A stretch of DNA of 64,000 nucleotides from Sulfuricella sp035530375 (GCA_035530375.1 DATKUY010000039.1:7279-71278), one strand, 5' to 3'. Positions 16,867 through 26,920 are shown, counted from the stretch's first letter. A program made the numbers and translations. Notes: a model not told the origin generated them from the sequence alone.

Positions 16867-18849
16867 TTATCCCTTCACGAACAGCGTCATCAGTACGAAC
16901 ACACCGATAATCATGGCGAATGCGTAATGAAAAATGTAACCGGACTGGAACTGGCGAACCAGCGAGGATATCCACCCCACCATGCGCGCCGTGCCGTTGA
17001 CGAAAAATCCGTCGATCACCGCGACATCGCCGCCCTTCCACAGGCTGCGGCCCAGCAGGCGCGCGCCGCCGGCGAAGAACCAGTCATTGAATTCGTCGAA
17101 GCCATATTTGCGTTCGAGTATCGAATAAATCAGGCTGAAGCGCCGCTTGATCGTCTCGGGAATATCCGGACGCTTGAGGTAGAAGAACCATGACACCCCC
17201 ACGCCGGAAAGCGCCAGCCAGAACGGCAAGGCGGTCAGCGCGTGCAGCGCCATCGCAGCCGCGCCGCGAAACTCGCCGGCAAGCTCTTCCATGGCCGGGT
17301 GATGCGCCGAAATATGAATCGCGCCCTGGAAGTAGTCCCCGAACAACATCGGCTGAATAGCCATATAGCCGATCACTACCGATGGGATCGCCAGCATGAT
17401 GAGCGGAAGAGTTACGACCAGCGGCGACTCGTGCGGTGCGCCGCCATGGCCGTGACCATCGTGACCGTGCGACGCATGCAGCGAAAAACGCTCCTTGCCG
17501 TGGAACACCAGGAAATACATGCGGAAGGAATAGAAAGCGGTGACGAACACGCCCACTACTACCGCAAAATAGGCAAAACCGGAACCCGGCAGATGCGACA
17601 GCCCGACCGCCTCGATGATGCTGTCCTTGGAGTAGAAGCCGGACAGGAACGGCGTACCGATCAGCGCCAGCGAACCGATCAGGGAGGTGATCCAGGTGAT
17701 CGGCATGTACTTGCGCAGGCCGCCCATGTTGCGGATGTCCTGATCGTGGTGCATGCCGATGATGACTGAGCCCGCCGCCAGGAACAGCAGCGCCTTGAAG
17801 AAAGCATGGGTCATGAGGTGGAAGATCGCGACCGAATAGGCCGAGGCGCCAAGCGCCACCGTCATGTAGCCGAGCTGGGACAGGGTGGAATAGGCCACCA
17901 CGCGCTTGATGTCGTTCTGGATCATGCCGAGGAATCCCATGAACAGCGCGGTGATGGCGCCGATCACCATCACCACGGACAGCGCGGTTTCGGACAACTC
18001 GAACAGCGGCGACATGCGCGCCACCATGAAGATGCCCGCGGTCACCATGGTGGCGGCGTGGATCAGGGCGGAAATCGGGGTCGGGCCTTCCATCGAATCG
18101 GGCAGCCAGACATGCAGCGGGAACTGTGCCGACTTGCCCATGGCACCGATGAACAGCAGAATGCAGATCACCGTCATCAGCGACCAGGTCTGCCCTTCGA
18201 ACAAGGTGATGGTGTGGCTCGCCATCTGCGGCGCCTGGGCGAACACTGCCGCATAATCCAGCGTGCCGAAATAAGCCAGCACCAGGCCGATGCCCAGCAG
18301 GAAGCCGAAATCGCCGACACGGTTGACCAGGAAGGCTTTGAGGTTGGCGTAAATCGCCGTCGGGCGGGTGTACCAGAAGCCGATCAGCAGGTACGACACC
18401 AGTCCCACCGCCTCCCAGCCGAAGAACAGTTGAATGAAGTTGTTCGCCATCACCAGCATCAGCATCGAGAAGGTGAACAGCGAGATATAACTGAAGAAAC
18501 GCTGGTAGCCAGGATCATCGGCCATGTAGCCGATGGTGTAAATATGCACCATCAGCGAGATGAAAGTCACCACCAGCATCATCAGGGCAGTGAGACGATC
18601 GATCAGGAAGCCGACCTCGAAGCGGGTTTCTCCGGTGGTGAGCCAGGTGTAAACGCTGCCGTTGAAGGTGTGACCGGCGAGCACGTCCTGAAATATCACT
18701 ATGGACGTTATGAAGGAGACCGCCACGCCGAGTATGGTCACCCAGTGGCAAGCAGCGCGCCCGATCAGCCAGCCGAACAGGCCGGCGATCACCGCACCGG
18801 CAAGCGGCGCCAGCGGCACCAGCAGATAGAGTTTTTGCATTTCAGTCAT
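16867..18849 (-). CDS. nuoL: NADH-quinone oxidoreductase subunit L
   Basis: 660 aa, the longest antiporter-like subunit, with its C-terminal extension (the lateral helix and last membrane helix). Motifs FPLHVWLPDSMEGPTP and KRVVAYSTLSQLGY are intact. A histidine/glycine-rich patch (ASHGHDGHGHGGAPHE) lies in a C-terminal loop. A family-C repeat ends 7 nt before ATG 18849, leaving at best a weak GAG as ribosome-binding site. Confidence 0.98.
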   Translation of the reverse strand: MTEMQKLYLLVPLAPLAGAVIAGLFGWLIGRAACHWVTILGVAVSFITSIVIFQDVLAGHTFNGSVYTWLTTGETRFEVGFLIDRLTALMMLVVTFISLMVHIYTIGYMADDPGYQRFFSYISLFTFSMLMLVMANNFIQLFFGWEAVGLVSYLLIGFWYTRPTAIYANLKAFLVNRVGDFGFLLGIGLVLAYFGTLDYAAVFAQAPQMASHTITLFEGQTWSLMTVICILLFIGAMGKSAQFPLHVWLPDSMEGPTPISALIHAATMVTAGIFMVARMSPLFELSETALSVVMVIGAITALFMGFLGMIQNDIKRVVAYSTLSQLGYMTVALGASAYSVAIFHLMTHAFFKALLFLAAGSVIIGMHHDQDIRNMGGLRKYMPITWITSLIGSLALIGTPFLSGFYSKDSIIEAVGLSHLPGSGFAYFAVVVGVFVTAFYSFRMYFLVFHGKERFSLHASHGHDGHGHGGAPHESPLVVTLPLIMLAIPSVVIGYMAIQPMLFGDYFQGAIHISAHHPAMEELAGEFRGAAAMALHALTALPFWLALSGVGVSWFFYLKRPDIPETIKRRFSLIYSILERKYGFDEFNDWFFAGGARLLGRSLWKGGDVAVIDGFFVNGTARMVGWISSLVRQFQSGYIFHYAFAMIIGVFVLMTLFVKG

Positions 18850-18856
18850 GGCATCT

Positions 18857-18938
18857 CGTGATGAGTGAAGGGTGATGAGGAATGGGTGCCCGACTTTCCG
18901 GACTTTCTCCCATCACCCATTACCCATCCCTCATTACC
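18857..18938. repeat. Family-C palindromic repeat in the nuoK-nuoL gap
   Basis: Imperfect inverted repeat made of GATGGGT/GATGAG-like heptads: left arm GTGATGAGTGAAGGGTGATG, right arm the complement, ending CCCTCATTACCC. On the transcribed strand the element begins GGGTAATGAGGG, and the nuoK stop codon TAA (18934-18936) is part of it. Confidence 0.9.
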
Positions 18939-19239
18939 CCTTTAAATGATCCAGCTCGGTTACGTCGATCGTATTCATGTTTCGAAATAAGGCCACCAGA
19001 ATCGCCAGGCCAATCGCCGATTCGGCTGCAGCAACCGTGAGGATGAAAAACACGAAAACCTGCCCGGCGGTATCGTGCAGATAATGGGAAAAGGCGACGA
19101 AGTTCATGTTCACCGCCAGCAGCATCAGCTCGATCGCCATCAGGATGACGATCAGGTTTTTGCGATTGAGGAAGATGCCGACCACGCTAATGGCGAACAA
19201 CAGCGCGCCGAGAACCAGATAATGAGTCAGTGTCAGCAC
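18934..19239 (-). CDS. nuoK: NADH-quinone oxidoreductase subunit K
   Basis: 101 aa, three membrane helices, with the buried glutamates of the family (MAIELMLLAVN and AAAESAIGLA). GTG start at 19239, one base after the nuoJ stop. Its final Gly codon and stop lie inside the family-C repeat. Confidence 0.97.
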   Translation of the reverse strand: MLTLTHYLVLGALLFAISVVGIFLNRKNLIVILMAIELMLLAVNMNFVAFSHYLHDTAGQVFVFFILTVAAAESAIGLAILVALFRNMNTIDVTELDHLKG

Positions 19240-19240
19240 G

Positions 19241-19894
19241 TCATTCCCCTTTTTTATCCGATCTTTCAGGGGCTTCAGCCCCTAGAAAGTCGGAATCCTC
19301 TAGGGCTTCCGACGGCATCGAGACCATTCGGACGCGGTCTTCGCGCTTGATGCTGACCTGCCATGCCGGATTCTGGTGCTTGGTGCCGGTCCGGCGACGC
19401 AGCGTGATTGCGATTGCAGCAACGATCGCCACCAGCAGGATCACGGCGGCGAGTTCGAACGAATAAACATAATCGGTATAAATCAGGCGGCCCAACTCCT
19501 TGGTGTTGCTGTAGCCGGCGGCATGGGACAACGGACCGGATTCTGCGGTGCGGCCGTCCGCCATCAATACCAGCGTCATCTCGATCGCCATCAGGATGCC
19601 GACGAAAGCCGCCAGTGGCAGATTGGACCAGAACCCACCGCGCATTTTATCGATATTCAGATTCATCATCATCACCACGAACAGGAACAGCACCATCACC
19701 GCGCCGATATACACCAGCACCAGTGTGATTGCCAGGAACTCGGCCTCCAGCAACAGCCACAGGCCCGCCCCGGTAAAGAACGCCAGCACCAGAAACAGCG
19801 CCGCATGCACCGGATGGCGCGAAGTCACCACGCGAAGGCCGGCGAACAGCAGGATCGTCGCGAGGAAGTAAAAAACCAGCGTTTCAAAGTTCAT
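19241..19894 (-). CDS. nuoJ: NADH-quinone oxidoreductase subunit J
   Basis: 217 aa with five hydrophobic helices, including the VYIGAVMVLFLFVVMMMN segment of the E-channel. The 50-residue hydrophilic C-terminal tail (after VAIVAAIAITL) is variable in the family. Confidence 0.97.
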   Translation of the reverse strand: MNFETLVFYFLATILLFAGLRVVTSRHPVHAALFLVLAFFTGAGLWLLLEAEFLAITLVLVYIGAVMVLFLFVVMMMNLNIDKMRGGFWSNLPLAAFVGILMAIEMTLVLMADGRTAESGPLSHAAGYSNTKELGRLIYTDYVYSFELAAVILLVAIVAAIAITLRRRTGTKHQNPAWQVSIKREDRVRMVSMPSEALEDSDFLGAEAPERSDKKGE

Positions 19895-19919
19895 TATGAA
19901 ACTTTCACCAAATTCATAT

Positions 19920-19992
19920 TTAACCGCAGAGACGCAGAGACGCGGAGGATAATCGCCATGCTTTTCTCTGCGCCTCCGCGCCTCTGCGGTTC
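19920..19992. repeat. Family-A palindromic repeat in the nuoI-nuoJ gap
   Basis: Left arm AACCGCAGAGACGCAGAGAC (from 19922), right arm ending CGCCTCTGCGGTT. It begins 4 nt after the nuoI stop on the transcribed strand and fills most of the 102-nt gap. Confidence 0.9.
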
Positions 19993-19996
19993 ATTT

Positions 19997-20485
19997 TTAT
20001 CTGTATTTCGCATCCGCCGCCTTGTCATGAGCGATCTGCGCTTCCTGTTTGTCGCCCACGGCGAGCAGCATTTCCTTGGTGTAGTAGAGGTCGCCGCGTT
20101 TCTCGCCGTGATAGTCGAATATCCGGGTTTCGACGATCGCGTCCACCGGGCAGGCTTCTTCGCAGAAGCCGCAGAAAATACACTTGGTCAGGTCGATGTC
20201 GTAGCGCGTGGTGCGGCGTGTTCCGTCATCGCGCTGCGCCGACTCGATGGTGATCGCCAGCGCCGGGCAGACCGCCTCGCACAGCTTGCAGGCGATGCAA
20301 CGCTCCTCACCGTTGGGGTAACGGCGCTGTGCGTGCAGGCCACGAAAGCGCGGCGACATCGGCGTGCGTTCCTCGGGGAACTGGATGGTGATCTTGCGCG
20401 CGAACATGTAGCGCCCGGTCAGCGCCATACCCTTGAGCAGCTCGATCAGCAGGAAAGTCGAAAAAAAGCTTTTGATCTTGTTCAC
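19997..20485 (-). CDS. nuoI: NADH-quinone oxidoreductase subunit I
   Basis: 162 aa iron-sulfur subunit with two 4Fe-4S motifs: C63-C66-C69-C73 (CIACKLCEAVCP) and C102-C105-C108-C112 (CIFCGFCEEACP). These carry electrons along the peripheral arm (clusters N6a and N6b). The best start is GTG 20485, with GGGGAAG upstream, just after the nuoH stop. Confidence 0.97.
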   Translation of the reverse strand: MNKIKSFFSTFLLIELLKGMALTGRYMFARKITIQFPEERTPMSPRFRGLHAQRRYPNGEERCIACKLCEAVCPALAITIESAQRDDGTRRTTRYDIDLTKCIFCGFCEEACPVDAIVETRIFDYHGEKRGDLYYTKEMLLAVGDKQEAQIAHDKAADAKYR

Positions 20486-20495
20486 GCTCTTCCCC

Positions 20496-21533
20496 TCAAT
20501 GGAACAGGTAGCCGTAGGGGGTCTGCATGGCGACGCCAACCACCACGATCCACACCAGGGTTACCGGGATGAACACCTTCCATCCCAGGCGCATGATCTG
20601 GTCGTAGCGATAGCGCGGGAAGGTGGCACGGAACCAGAGGAACAGGAACAGCACGAACAGCACCTTGGCGACCAGCCAGAAAAAGCCGGGTATCCAGGTG
20701 AACGGTGCAAAATCGAAGATCGGGTTCCAGCCGCCCAGGAACAACAGGGAAGTCGTGGTCGCGACCAGAATCATGTTGGCGTATTCCGCCAGGAAGAAGA
20801 TGGCGAATGCCATGCCCGAATATTCGACATGGAAGCCGACGATCTCGGATTCGCCCTCGACCACGTCGAACGGCGCGCGGTTGGTTTCCGCCAGGCCGGA
20901 GATCAAATAGACGATGAACAACGGGAACAGCGGCAGCCAGTACCAGCTGAACATGCCGCCCTGCTGGGCCTTGACGATCTCGACCAGGTTCAGGCTCTGC
21001 GCCGCCATCAGCACGCCGACCAGGGCAAAACCCATGGCGATCTCGTAGGAAACGATCTGGGCCGCGGCGCGCATGCCGCCGAGGAAAGCATATTTCGAAT
21101 TCGACGCCCAGCCCGCCAGCACGATGCCGTACACGCCCATCGAGGTGATCGCCATGATGTAAAGCAGGCTGGCATCGATGTTAGCCAGCACCAGTTCCGG
21201 CGAAAACGGCACTACTGCCCATGCCGCCAATGCCGGCCCGATGGCCAGTACCGGTGCGAGCAGGAATACCTTCTTGTCGGCGCCGGCAGGAATCAGGATT
21301 TCCTTCATCAGCAGTTTCAGCGCGTCGGCAATCGGCTGTAGCCAGCCCTTGGGACCGACGCGATTGGGGCCGATGCGCACCTGCATGTAGCCGATGATCT
21401 TGCGCTCGGCGTAGGTCAGGTAAGCCACACCCAGCATCAGCGGCGCGACGATGGCGACAATCTTGGCCAGGCTGTACACCAGCGGCCAGGCGAAGCCGAA
21501 AAATTCCTGAAGAAGCGAGATTAGTCCAGTCAT
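20496..21533 (-). CDS. nuoH: NADH-quinone oxidoreductase subunit H
   Basis: 345 aa membrane subunit forming much of the quinone site, with AYLTYAERKIIGYMQVRIGPNRVGP and AETNRAPFDVVEGESEIV loops. The start overlaps the nuoG stop (ATGA). Confidence 0.98.
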   Translation of the reverse strand: MTGLISLLQEFFGFAWPLVYSLAKIVAIVAPLMLGVAYLTYAERKIIGYMQVRIGPNRVGPKGWLQPIADALKLLMKEILIPAGADKKVFLLAPVLAIGPALAAWAVVPFSPELVLANIDASLLYIMAITSMGVYGIVLAGWASNSKYAFLGGMRAAAQIVSYEIAMGFALVGVLMAAQSLNLVEIVKAQQGGMFSWYWLPLFPLFIVYLISGLAETNRAPFDVVEGESEIVGFHVEYSGMAFAIFFLAEYANMILVATTTSLLFLGGWNPIFDFAPFTWIPGFFWLVAKVLFVLFLFLWFRATFPRYRYDQIMRLGWKVFIPVTLVWIVVVGVAMQTPYGYLFH

Positions 21534-23836
21534 GATTGTTCTGCCCGCTCCACCACGATCTCATCCAGAAGTCCGCCCAGCATGGCGGTCGCGGGATGCC
21601 CGGCGGCCACCCGCACGCAGCCCGCAGGCAGGCGGTCGTCGCGCATCGCCTTGAGAACGGCGCCTTCGCCTCCCTGACGGACTGCCACGTCCATGCCTTC
21701 GGCCACACCCGCCTTGGCCAGCGTTTCGGCGCTCATCCAGGCAGCCGGAATCGCCGCGGCGGCAGTTTTCTGCAGCGCGGCGGCGCGGCGCACGATGGCA
21801 TCGGCGTGATAAACCGGTACTTCGCCGATGCGCTGCAAGCCGTGTACGGAGCGGCCTGCCGTACCGGCGACAGGCGCTTTCAGCCGGTTGTTCAATTTCG
21901 CGCCGATATCGCCCGCCAGCGCTTCGGCCTGCACCTGTTCCGAACTATCGTAGTCGAAACCGGCCAATTCCATCAGGTTGCCCAGCACGCGCAGCACTTT
22001 CCAGGCCGGGCGGGTTTCGCCCAGCGGTCTCACGACGGCATTGAAGCTTTGCGCGCGGCCTTCGGTATTGACGAAAGTGCCGGAAGTTTCCGTGAACGGC
22101 GCCACCGGCAGCAGCACGTGCGCATAGTCCGGCGCCTTGCCCTGGTAAGCGCAGAGCGAAACCACCAGTTGCGCCGCCTGCAATGCGGCCAATGTTCTGG
22201 TCGGGTTGTAACTATCCAGCTCCGCTTCGACGCCCAGCAGAATATAGGCACGGCGCGGATCGTCGAGCATCTGCACGGCATTCATGCCGCCAGCGGTCGG
22301 CAGCGCCCCGGCCAGATAGGCGCCGACACTGTTTGCCGCCTCGCCGAGGAAACCGAGTTGAGCGCCGGCCAGCTCGGCAACCTGCTGCGCCAAGGCATGC
22401 ATCTCCGCATAACGCGGATGATGCTGCGCCAGATTGCCGAGCAGCACTGCCTTGCGCTCGCCGTCCTTGAGGCTGGCGGCGATTGCCTGTGCGGGGGCGT
22501 CGGCGGATTCACCGGCCAGCGCGCGCCGCACTTGATCGAGCGCGTGCACCATCGCGTCGGGCGCGACGATGGCCTTATTGGCGACCGGGCATAGCAAGTC
22601 GTCGTCCACCGGGTTGATCAGGTTGAGCTGCGCGCCGCGTTTAACCGCTTGGCGCAGGCGCAACGCAATTAAAGGATGATCGGCGCGCAAGGTGCTGCCG
22701 ACGACCAGGACGCTGTTGAGCCTGCCCAGATCGGCGATGTTCATCCCCAGCCAGGACGCGCCCTGCAAACCGGCGTCCGCACTGAAATCAGACTGGCGCA
22801 GGCGGTGATCGATATTATCGCTGCCGATGCCGCGCAGCAGTTTTTGCAGCAGATAAAGCTCTTCCAGCGTGGCGTGGGGAGAAGCCAGGGCCGCGATCTG
22901 CTCTTCTCCCTGCTCGTCGCGGATGCGCTTGAGCTGGGTGGCAATGAATTCGAGCGCCACCGGCCAGTCGCACTCGTGCCACACGCCGTCGCGCTTGATC
23001 ATCGGACGCTGCAATCGGTCTGCGGAATTCAGGCCCTCGTAGGCGAAGCGGTCCTTGTCCGACAGCCAGCACTCGTTGATGTCTTCGTTGTCGCGCGGCA
23101 GCACGCGCATCACCCGGTTGTTCCTGGTCTGCACCGTGAGGTTGGCGCCCAGCCCGTCGTGCGGGCTGACCGAAGGCCGCGAGGTCAGCTCCCAGGCACG
23201 TGCGCTGTAGCGGAAAGGCTTGCTGGTGAGGGCGCCGACCGGGCACAGGTCGATGATATTGCCGGACAGCTCGGAATCGATCGAGCGCTCGATGAAGGTG
23301 GTGATTTCGGCGTGCTCGCCGCGGCCGATCTGGCCCATCTCCATCATGCCGCCGATTTCCTGGCCGAAGCGCACGCAACGGGTACAGTTGATGCAGCGCG
23401 TCATGTCGGTGGTAATCAGAGGGCCGATGTTCTTGTTGAACACCACGCGCTTTTCTTCGGTGTAGCGCGAGGCACCCGCACCGTAGCCCACCGCCAGATC
23501 CTGCAATTCGCATTCGCCGCCTTGGTCGCAGATCGGGCAGTCGAGCGGGTGGTTGATCAACAGGAATTCCATCACCGCCTTCTGCGCCTTGATCGCGGTT
23601 TCGGAGCGGGTCATCACCTTCATGCCATCCGTCACCGGCGTGGAGCAGGCAGGCAACGGCTTGGGCGCCTTCTCGACCTGAACCAGACACATCCGGCAAT
23701 TGGCGGCTACGGAAAGCTTCTTGTGGTAGCAGAAACGCGGGATGTAGATGCCCGCCGCATCGGCCGCATCGATAATGCTGGTGCCGGGTTCGACCGTTAG
23801 CTGCTTGCCGTCAATTTCGATATTTAGCATGTCCAT
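21530..23836 (-). CDS. nuoG: NADH-quinone oxidoreductase subunit G
   Basis: About 768 aa. N-terminal 2Fe-2S domain (C36, C47, C50, C64), then the CPICDQGGEC and CINCTRC cluster motifs, then a molybdopterin-oxidoreductase-like domain that no longer binds the cofactor in this family. ATG 23836 overlaps the nuoF stop as TAATG; ATG 23830 (MLNIEIDGK) is the alternative. Confidence 0.97.
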   Translation of the reverse strand: MDMLNIEIDGKQLTVEPGTSIIDAADAAGIYIPRFCYHKKLSVAANCRMCLVQVEKAPKPLPACSTPVTDGMKVMTRSETAIKAQKAVMEFLLINHPLDCPICDQGGECELQDLAVGYGAGASRYTEEKRVVFNKNIGPLITTDMTRCINCTRCVRFGQEIGGMMEMGQIGRGEHAEITTFIERSIDSELSGNIIDLCPVGALTSKPFRYSARAWELTSRPSVSPHDGLGANLTVQTRNNRVMRVLPRDNEDINECWLSDKDRFAYEGLNSADRLQRPMIKRDGVWHECDWPVALEFIATQLKRIRDEQGEEQIAALASPHATLEELYLLQKLLRGIGSDNIDHRLRQSDFSADAGLQGASWLGMNIADLGRLNSVLVVGSTLRADHPLIALRLRQAVKRGAQLNLINPVDDDLLCPVANKAIVAPDAMVHALDQVRRALAGESADAPAQAIAASLKDGERKAVLLGNLAQHHPRYAEMHALAQQVAELAGAQLGFLGEAANSVGAYLAGALPTAGGMNAVQMLDDPRRAYILLGVEAELDSYNPTRTLAALQAAQLVVSLCAYQGKAPDYAHVLLPVAPFTETSGTFVNTEGRAQSFNAVVRPLGETRPAWKVLRVLGNLMELAGFDYDSSEQVQAEALAGDIGAKLNNRLKAPVAGTAGRSVHGLQRIGEVPVYHADAIVRRAAALQKTAAAAIPAAWMSAETLAKAGVAEGMDVAVRQGGEGAVLKAMRDDRLPAGCVRVAAGHPATAMLGGLLDEIVVERAEQS

Positions 23837-25101
23837 TAAACCATGCACTTCTTGTGCTGAATGTGATATTCGAATTCATTGCGGTAATGCTTGAGCATGC
23901 CCTGCACCGGCATCGCCGCGGCATCGCCCAGGGCGCAGATAGTGCGGCCCATGATGTTGCCGGCGACCGATTCGAGCAGGTCGAGGTCTTCCGGTTTGCC
24001 CAGGCCGTGCTCGATGCGGTGGATGACGCGATACAGCCAGCCGGTGCCCTCGCGGCAGGGCGTGCACTGGCCGCAGGATTCCTCGAAATAGAAATAGGAA
24101 AGGCGCTCCAGCGCCCGCACCATGCATACGGTGTCGTCCATCACGATCACCGAACCCGCGCCCAGGTAGGAACCGGCCTTGGCGATGGAGTCGTAGTCCA
24201 TGGTCAGGTCCATCATGATCTCGCCCGGTAGTACCGGCACCGAGGAACCGCCCGGAATTACCGCTTTCAGCTTGCGCCCGTCCTTCACCCCGCCGGCCAT
24301 TGCCAGCAGCTCGCTGAATGGCGTGCCCATGCCGATCTCGAAGTTGCCGGGATTGTTGACGTGGCCGGAAACCGAAAAAATCTTGGTGCCGCCGTTGTTG
24401 GGCTTGCCCAGTTCGAGGAATTTCTGGCCGCCGTGCTTGACGATGTAGGGAATCGAAGCCAGCGTCTCGGTGTTGTTGATCGTGGTCGGCTTGCCGTAAA
24501 GACCGTAGCTCGCCGGAAACGGCGGCTTGAAACGGGGCTGCCCCTTCTTGCCCTCGATCGATTCGAGCAGCGCGGTTTCTTCGCCGCAGACATAGGCGCC
24601 GTAGCCATGATGGGCGTGGATGTCGAAATCCCAGCCGCTGCCGAGGATGTTCTTGCCCAGCAATCCGGCGGCGCGCGCCTCGTCCAGTGCGGCTTCGAAG
24701 CGCTCGTATTCTGCCCAGATCTCGCCGTGAATGTAGTTGTAGCCGGCTTTTGCACCCAGCGTGTAGCCGCCGATGATCATGCCTTCGATCAACTGGTGCG
24801 GGTTGAGGCGAATGATGTCGCGATCCTTGAAAGTGCCGGGCTCGCCTTCGTCGCTGTTGCAGACCAGATACTTGTCGCCGGGGTAATTCTTCGGCATGAA
24901 GCTCCACTTCAAGCCGGTGGGAAAACCCGCGCCGCCACGACCGCGCAGCACCGAAGCCTTGACCTGATTGATGATTTCATCGGGAGAAATCTTTTCGGCC
25001 AGCACTTTTTTCAGTGCGTCGTAGCCGCCCGCCTTGAGGTAGTTCTCAAGCTTCCAGGACTCAGGCAGGTGGGTGGAATGGAATATGACCTCGTTCGCCA
25101 T
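23836..25101 (-). CDS. nuoF: NADH-quinone oxidoreductase subunit F
   Basis: 421 aa NADH-binding subunit. Glycine-rich GRGGAGFP (54-61) serves NADH/FMN binding, and CGQCTPC (C343, C346, C349) ligates the N3 4Fe-4S cluster. ATG 25101 lies two bases after the nuoE stop; an upstream frame extension is not conserved in style. Confidence 0.98.
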   Translation of the reverse strand: MANEVIFHSTHLPESWKLENYLKAGGYDALKKVLAEKISPDEIINQVKASVLRGRGGAGFPTGLKWSFMPKNYPGDKYLVCNSDEGEPGTFKDRDIIRLNPHQLIEGMIIGGYTLGAKAGYNYIHGEIWAEYERFEAALDEARAAGLLGKNILGSGWDFDIHAHHGYGAYVCGEETALLESIEGKKGQPRFKPPFPASYGLYGKPTTINNTETLASIPYIVKHGGQKFLELGKPNNGGTKIFSVSGHVNNPGNFEIGMGTPFSELLAMAGGVKDGRKLKAVIPGGSSVPVLPGEIMMDLTMDYDSIAKAGSYLGAGSVIVMDDTVCMVRALERLSYFYFEESCGQCTPCREGTGWLYRVIHRIEHGLGKPEDLDLLESVAGNIMGRTICALGDAAAMPVQGMLKHYRNEFEYHIQHKKCMV

Positions 25102-25103
25102 GA

Positions 25104-25577
25104 TTACTCCAGTCCCGCCAGAATGCGGTCGGCTTCGTCGGGCGTCAGCCTGGCGCACAGATGCACATTGTTGACGAGAGCAACCGGGCCGTCGCCGCAG
25201 ACGCCCATGCACTCGCCTTCCTTGAGGGTGAACTTGCCGTCCGGCGTGGTTTCGCCAAAACCTATCCCGAGCTTGCGCTTCAGGTGATCCACCGCCGACT
25301 CCGCGCCCATCAGGGTGCAGGGCAGATTGGTACAGACCGTGATCTTGTACTTGCCGACCGGTTGCAGGTTATACATGTTGTAGAAGGTCGCCACCTCATG
25401 CGCCGCGATCGGCGCCATGCCCAAATAACCGGCGACGAATTCGATGGTTTCGGGCGCAAGCCAGCCTTGCTCTTCCTGGGCAATGCGCAGCGCCGACATC
25501 ACCGCCGACTGCTTCTGCCCGGCAGGGTACTTGGCGATCTCGCGATCTATCTTCTTGAGTGATTCAGTTGAAAGCAT
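25104..25577 (-). CDS. nuoE: NADH-quinone oxidoreductase subunit E
   Basis: 157 aa thioredoxin-like 2Fe-2S subunit with ligands C82, C87, C123 and C127. The start lies 10 nt after a family-B repeat; the sequence before it (AAAAAATAAATT) has no Shine-Dalgarno site. Confidence 0.97.
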   Translation of the reverse strand: MLSTESLKKIDREIAKYPAGQKQSAVMSALRIAQEEQGWLAPETIEFVAGYLGMAPIAAHEVATFYNMYNLQPVGKYKITVCTNLPCTLMGAESAVDHLKRKLGIGFGETTPDGKFTLKEGECMGVCGDGPVALVNNVHLCARLTPDEADRILAGLE

Positions 25578-25587
25578 AATTTATTTT

Positions 25588-25652
25588 TTAGCCCCGAATT
25601 AACACGGATATTGCCTGGGTTTAATCTGTGTGCATCCGTGTTAATCCGTGGA
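25588..25652. repeat. Family-B palindromic repeat in the nuoD-nuoE gap
   Basis: Compact inverted repeat: left arm TTAGCCCCGAATTAACACGG, right arm TGCATCCGTGTTAATCCGTGG. Starts 8 nt after the nuoD stop (transcribed direction) and ends 10 nt before nuoE. Same family as 42187-42321 and 59876-60014. Confidence 0.88.
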
Positions 25653-25660
25653 AAACAGCC

Positions 25661-26920
25661 CTATCTGTCAATCTCACCAAACACAATATCGAAAGTCCCC
25701 ATCAGCGCCACCACGTCGGCGATCATGTGGCCGCGCGCCAGCTCGTCCATCGCCGCCATGTGGGCGAAGCCCGGGGCGCGGATCTTGAGACGGTAAGGCT
25801 TGTTGGCACCATCGGATACCATGTAGATGCCGAACTCGCCCTTGGGGTGTTCCACCGCCGCATAACACTCGCCTTCCGGTACATGCATGCCCTCGGTGAA
25901 GAGCTTGAAGTGGTGGATCAGCTCTTCCATGTTCTGCTTCATGTTGGTACGCGAAGGCGGCGCCACCTTGTGGTTTTCGGTAATCACCGGACCGGGATTG
26001 ACGCGCAGCCAGTCGACGCACTGCCTGATGATGCGGTTGGACTGGCGCATCTCTTCCATCCGAACCAGGTAGCGGTCGTAGCAATCGCCCTCGACGCCGA
26101 CCGGAATATCGAAATCCATCTTGTCGTAAACTTCATAGGGCTGCTTCTTGCGCAGATCCCAGGCCACGCCGGAACCGCGCAGCATCGGGCCGGTCAGACC
26201 CAGCGCCAGCGCACGTTCCGGCGTCACCACGCCGATGCCGACAGTGCGCTGCTTCCAGATACGGTTATCGGTCAGCAGGGTTTCGTATTCGTCGACACAG
26301 GCCGGAAAGCGGTTGGTGAAATCCTCGATGAAGTCCAGCATCGAGCCCTGGCGGTTGGCGTTCATGTCGGTCACGGCCTGGGCGCTATGGACCTTCATCC
26401 TGGCGACTTCATATTGCGGCATGGTGTCCGGCAGATCGCGGTAAACCCCGCCCGGACGGTAGTAGGCGGCATGCAGGCGCGCGCCCGAGACCGCCTCGTA
26501 GCAGTCCATCAGGTCCTCGCGCTCGCGGAAGGTATAGAGAAATATGGTCATCGCGCCGATGTCCAGCCCATGTGCGCCGAGCCACAGCAGGTGGTTGAGA
26601 ATGCGGGTGATCTCGTCGAACATCACGCGGATGTACTGGGCGCGGACCGGCACTTCCAGCCCGAGCAGCTTCTCCACCGCCATCACGTAGGCATGCTCGT
26701 TGCTCATCATCGACACATAGTCGAGGCGGTCCATGTAGGGCATCGCCTGGAGGAAGGTCTTGTGCTCGGCCAGCTTCTCGGTGCCGCGATGCAGCAGGCC
26801 GATATGCGGGTCGGCGCGCTGCACCACCTCGCCGTCCAGCTCCAGCACCATGCGCAACACGCCGTGCGCAGCCGGGTGCTGCGGGCCGAAATTCAGCGTG
26901 TAATTGCGGATATCAGCCAT
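25661..26920 (-). CDS. nuoD: NADH-quinone oxidoreductase subunit D
   Basis: 419 aa, related to the large subunit of NiFe hydrogenases and part of the quinone site (FGPQHPAAHGVLRM, HRGTEKL). ATG 26920 has GAGGTG 6 nt upstream. The 176-nt gap to nuoC is filled by a long palindromic element. Confidence 0.97.
   Translation of the reverse strand: MADIRNYTLNFGPQHPAAHGVLRMVLELDGEVVQRADPHIGLLHRGTEKLAEHKTFLQAMPYMDRLDYVSMMSNEHAYVMAVEKLLGLEVPVRAQYIRVMFDEITRILNHLLWLGAHGLDIGAMTIFLYTFREREDLMDCYEAVSGARLHAAYYRPGGVYRDLPDTMPQYEVARMKVHSAQAVTDMNANRQGSMLDFIEDFTNRFPACVDEYETLLTDNRIWKQRTVGIGVVTPERALALGLTGPMLRGSGVAWDLRKKQPYEVYDKMDFDIPVGVEGDCYDRYLVRMEEMRQSNRIIRQCVDWLRVNPGPVITENHKVAPPSRTNMKQNMEELIHHFKLFTEGMHVPEGECYAAVEHPKGEFGIYMVSDGANKPYRLKIRAPGFAHMAAMDELARGHMIADVVALMGTFDIVFGEIDR

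Noticed and set aside
15535..18861. Long His/Glu/Gln-rich plus-strand frames opposite nuoM and nuoL
   Set aside because: Shadows of hydrophobic membrane-protein genes read backwards; no domain, no ribosome-binding site.
18857..18938. Heptad repeats as a CRISPR array
   Set aside because: No uniform repeat-spacer units; the unit is a single inverted repeat and no cas gene is present.
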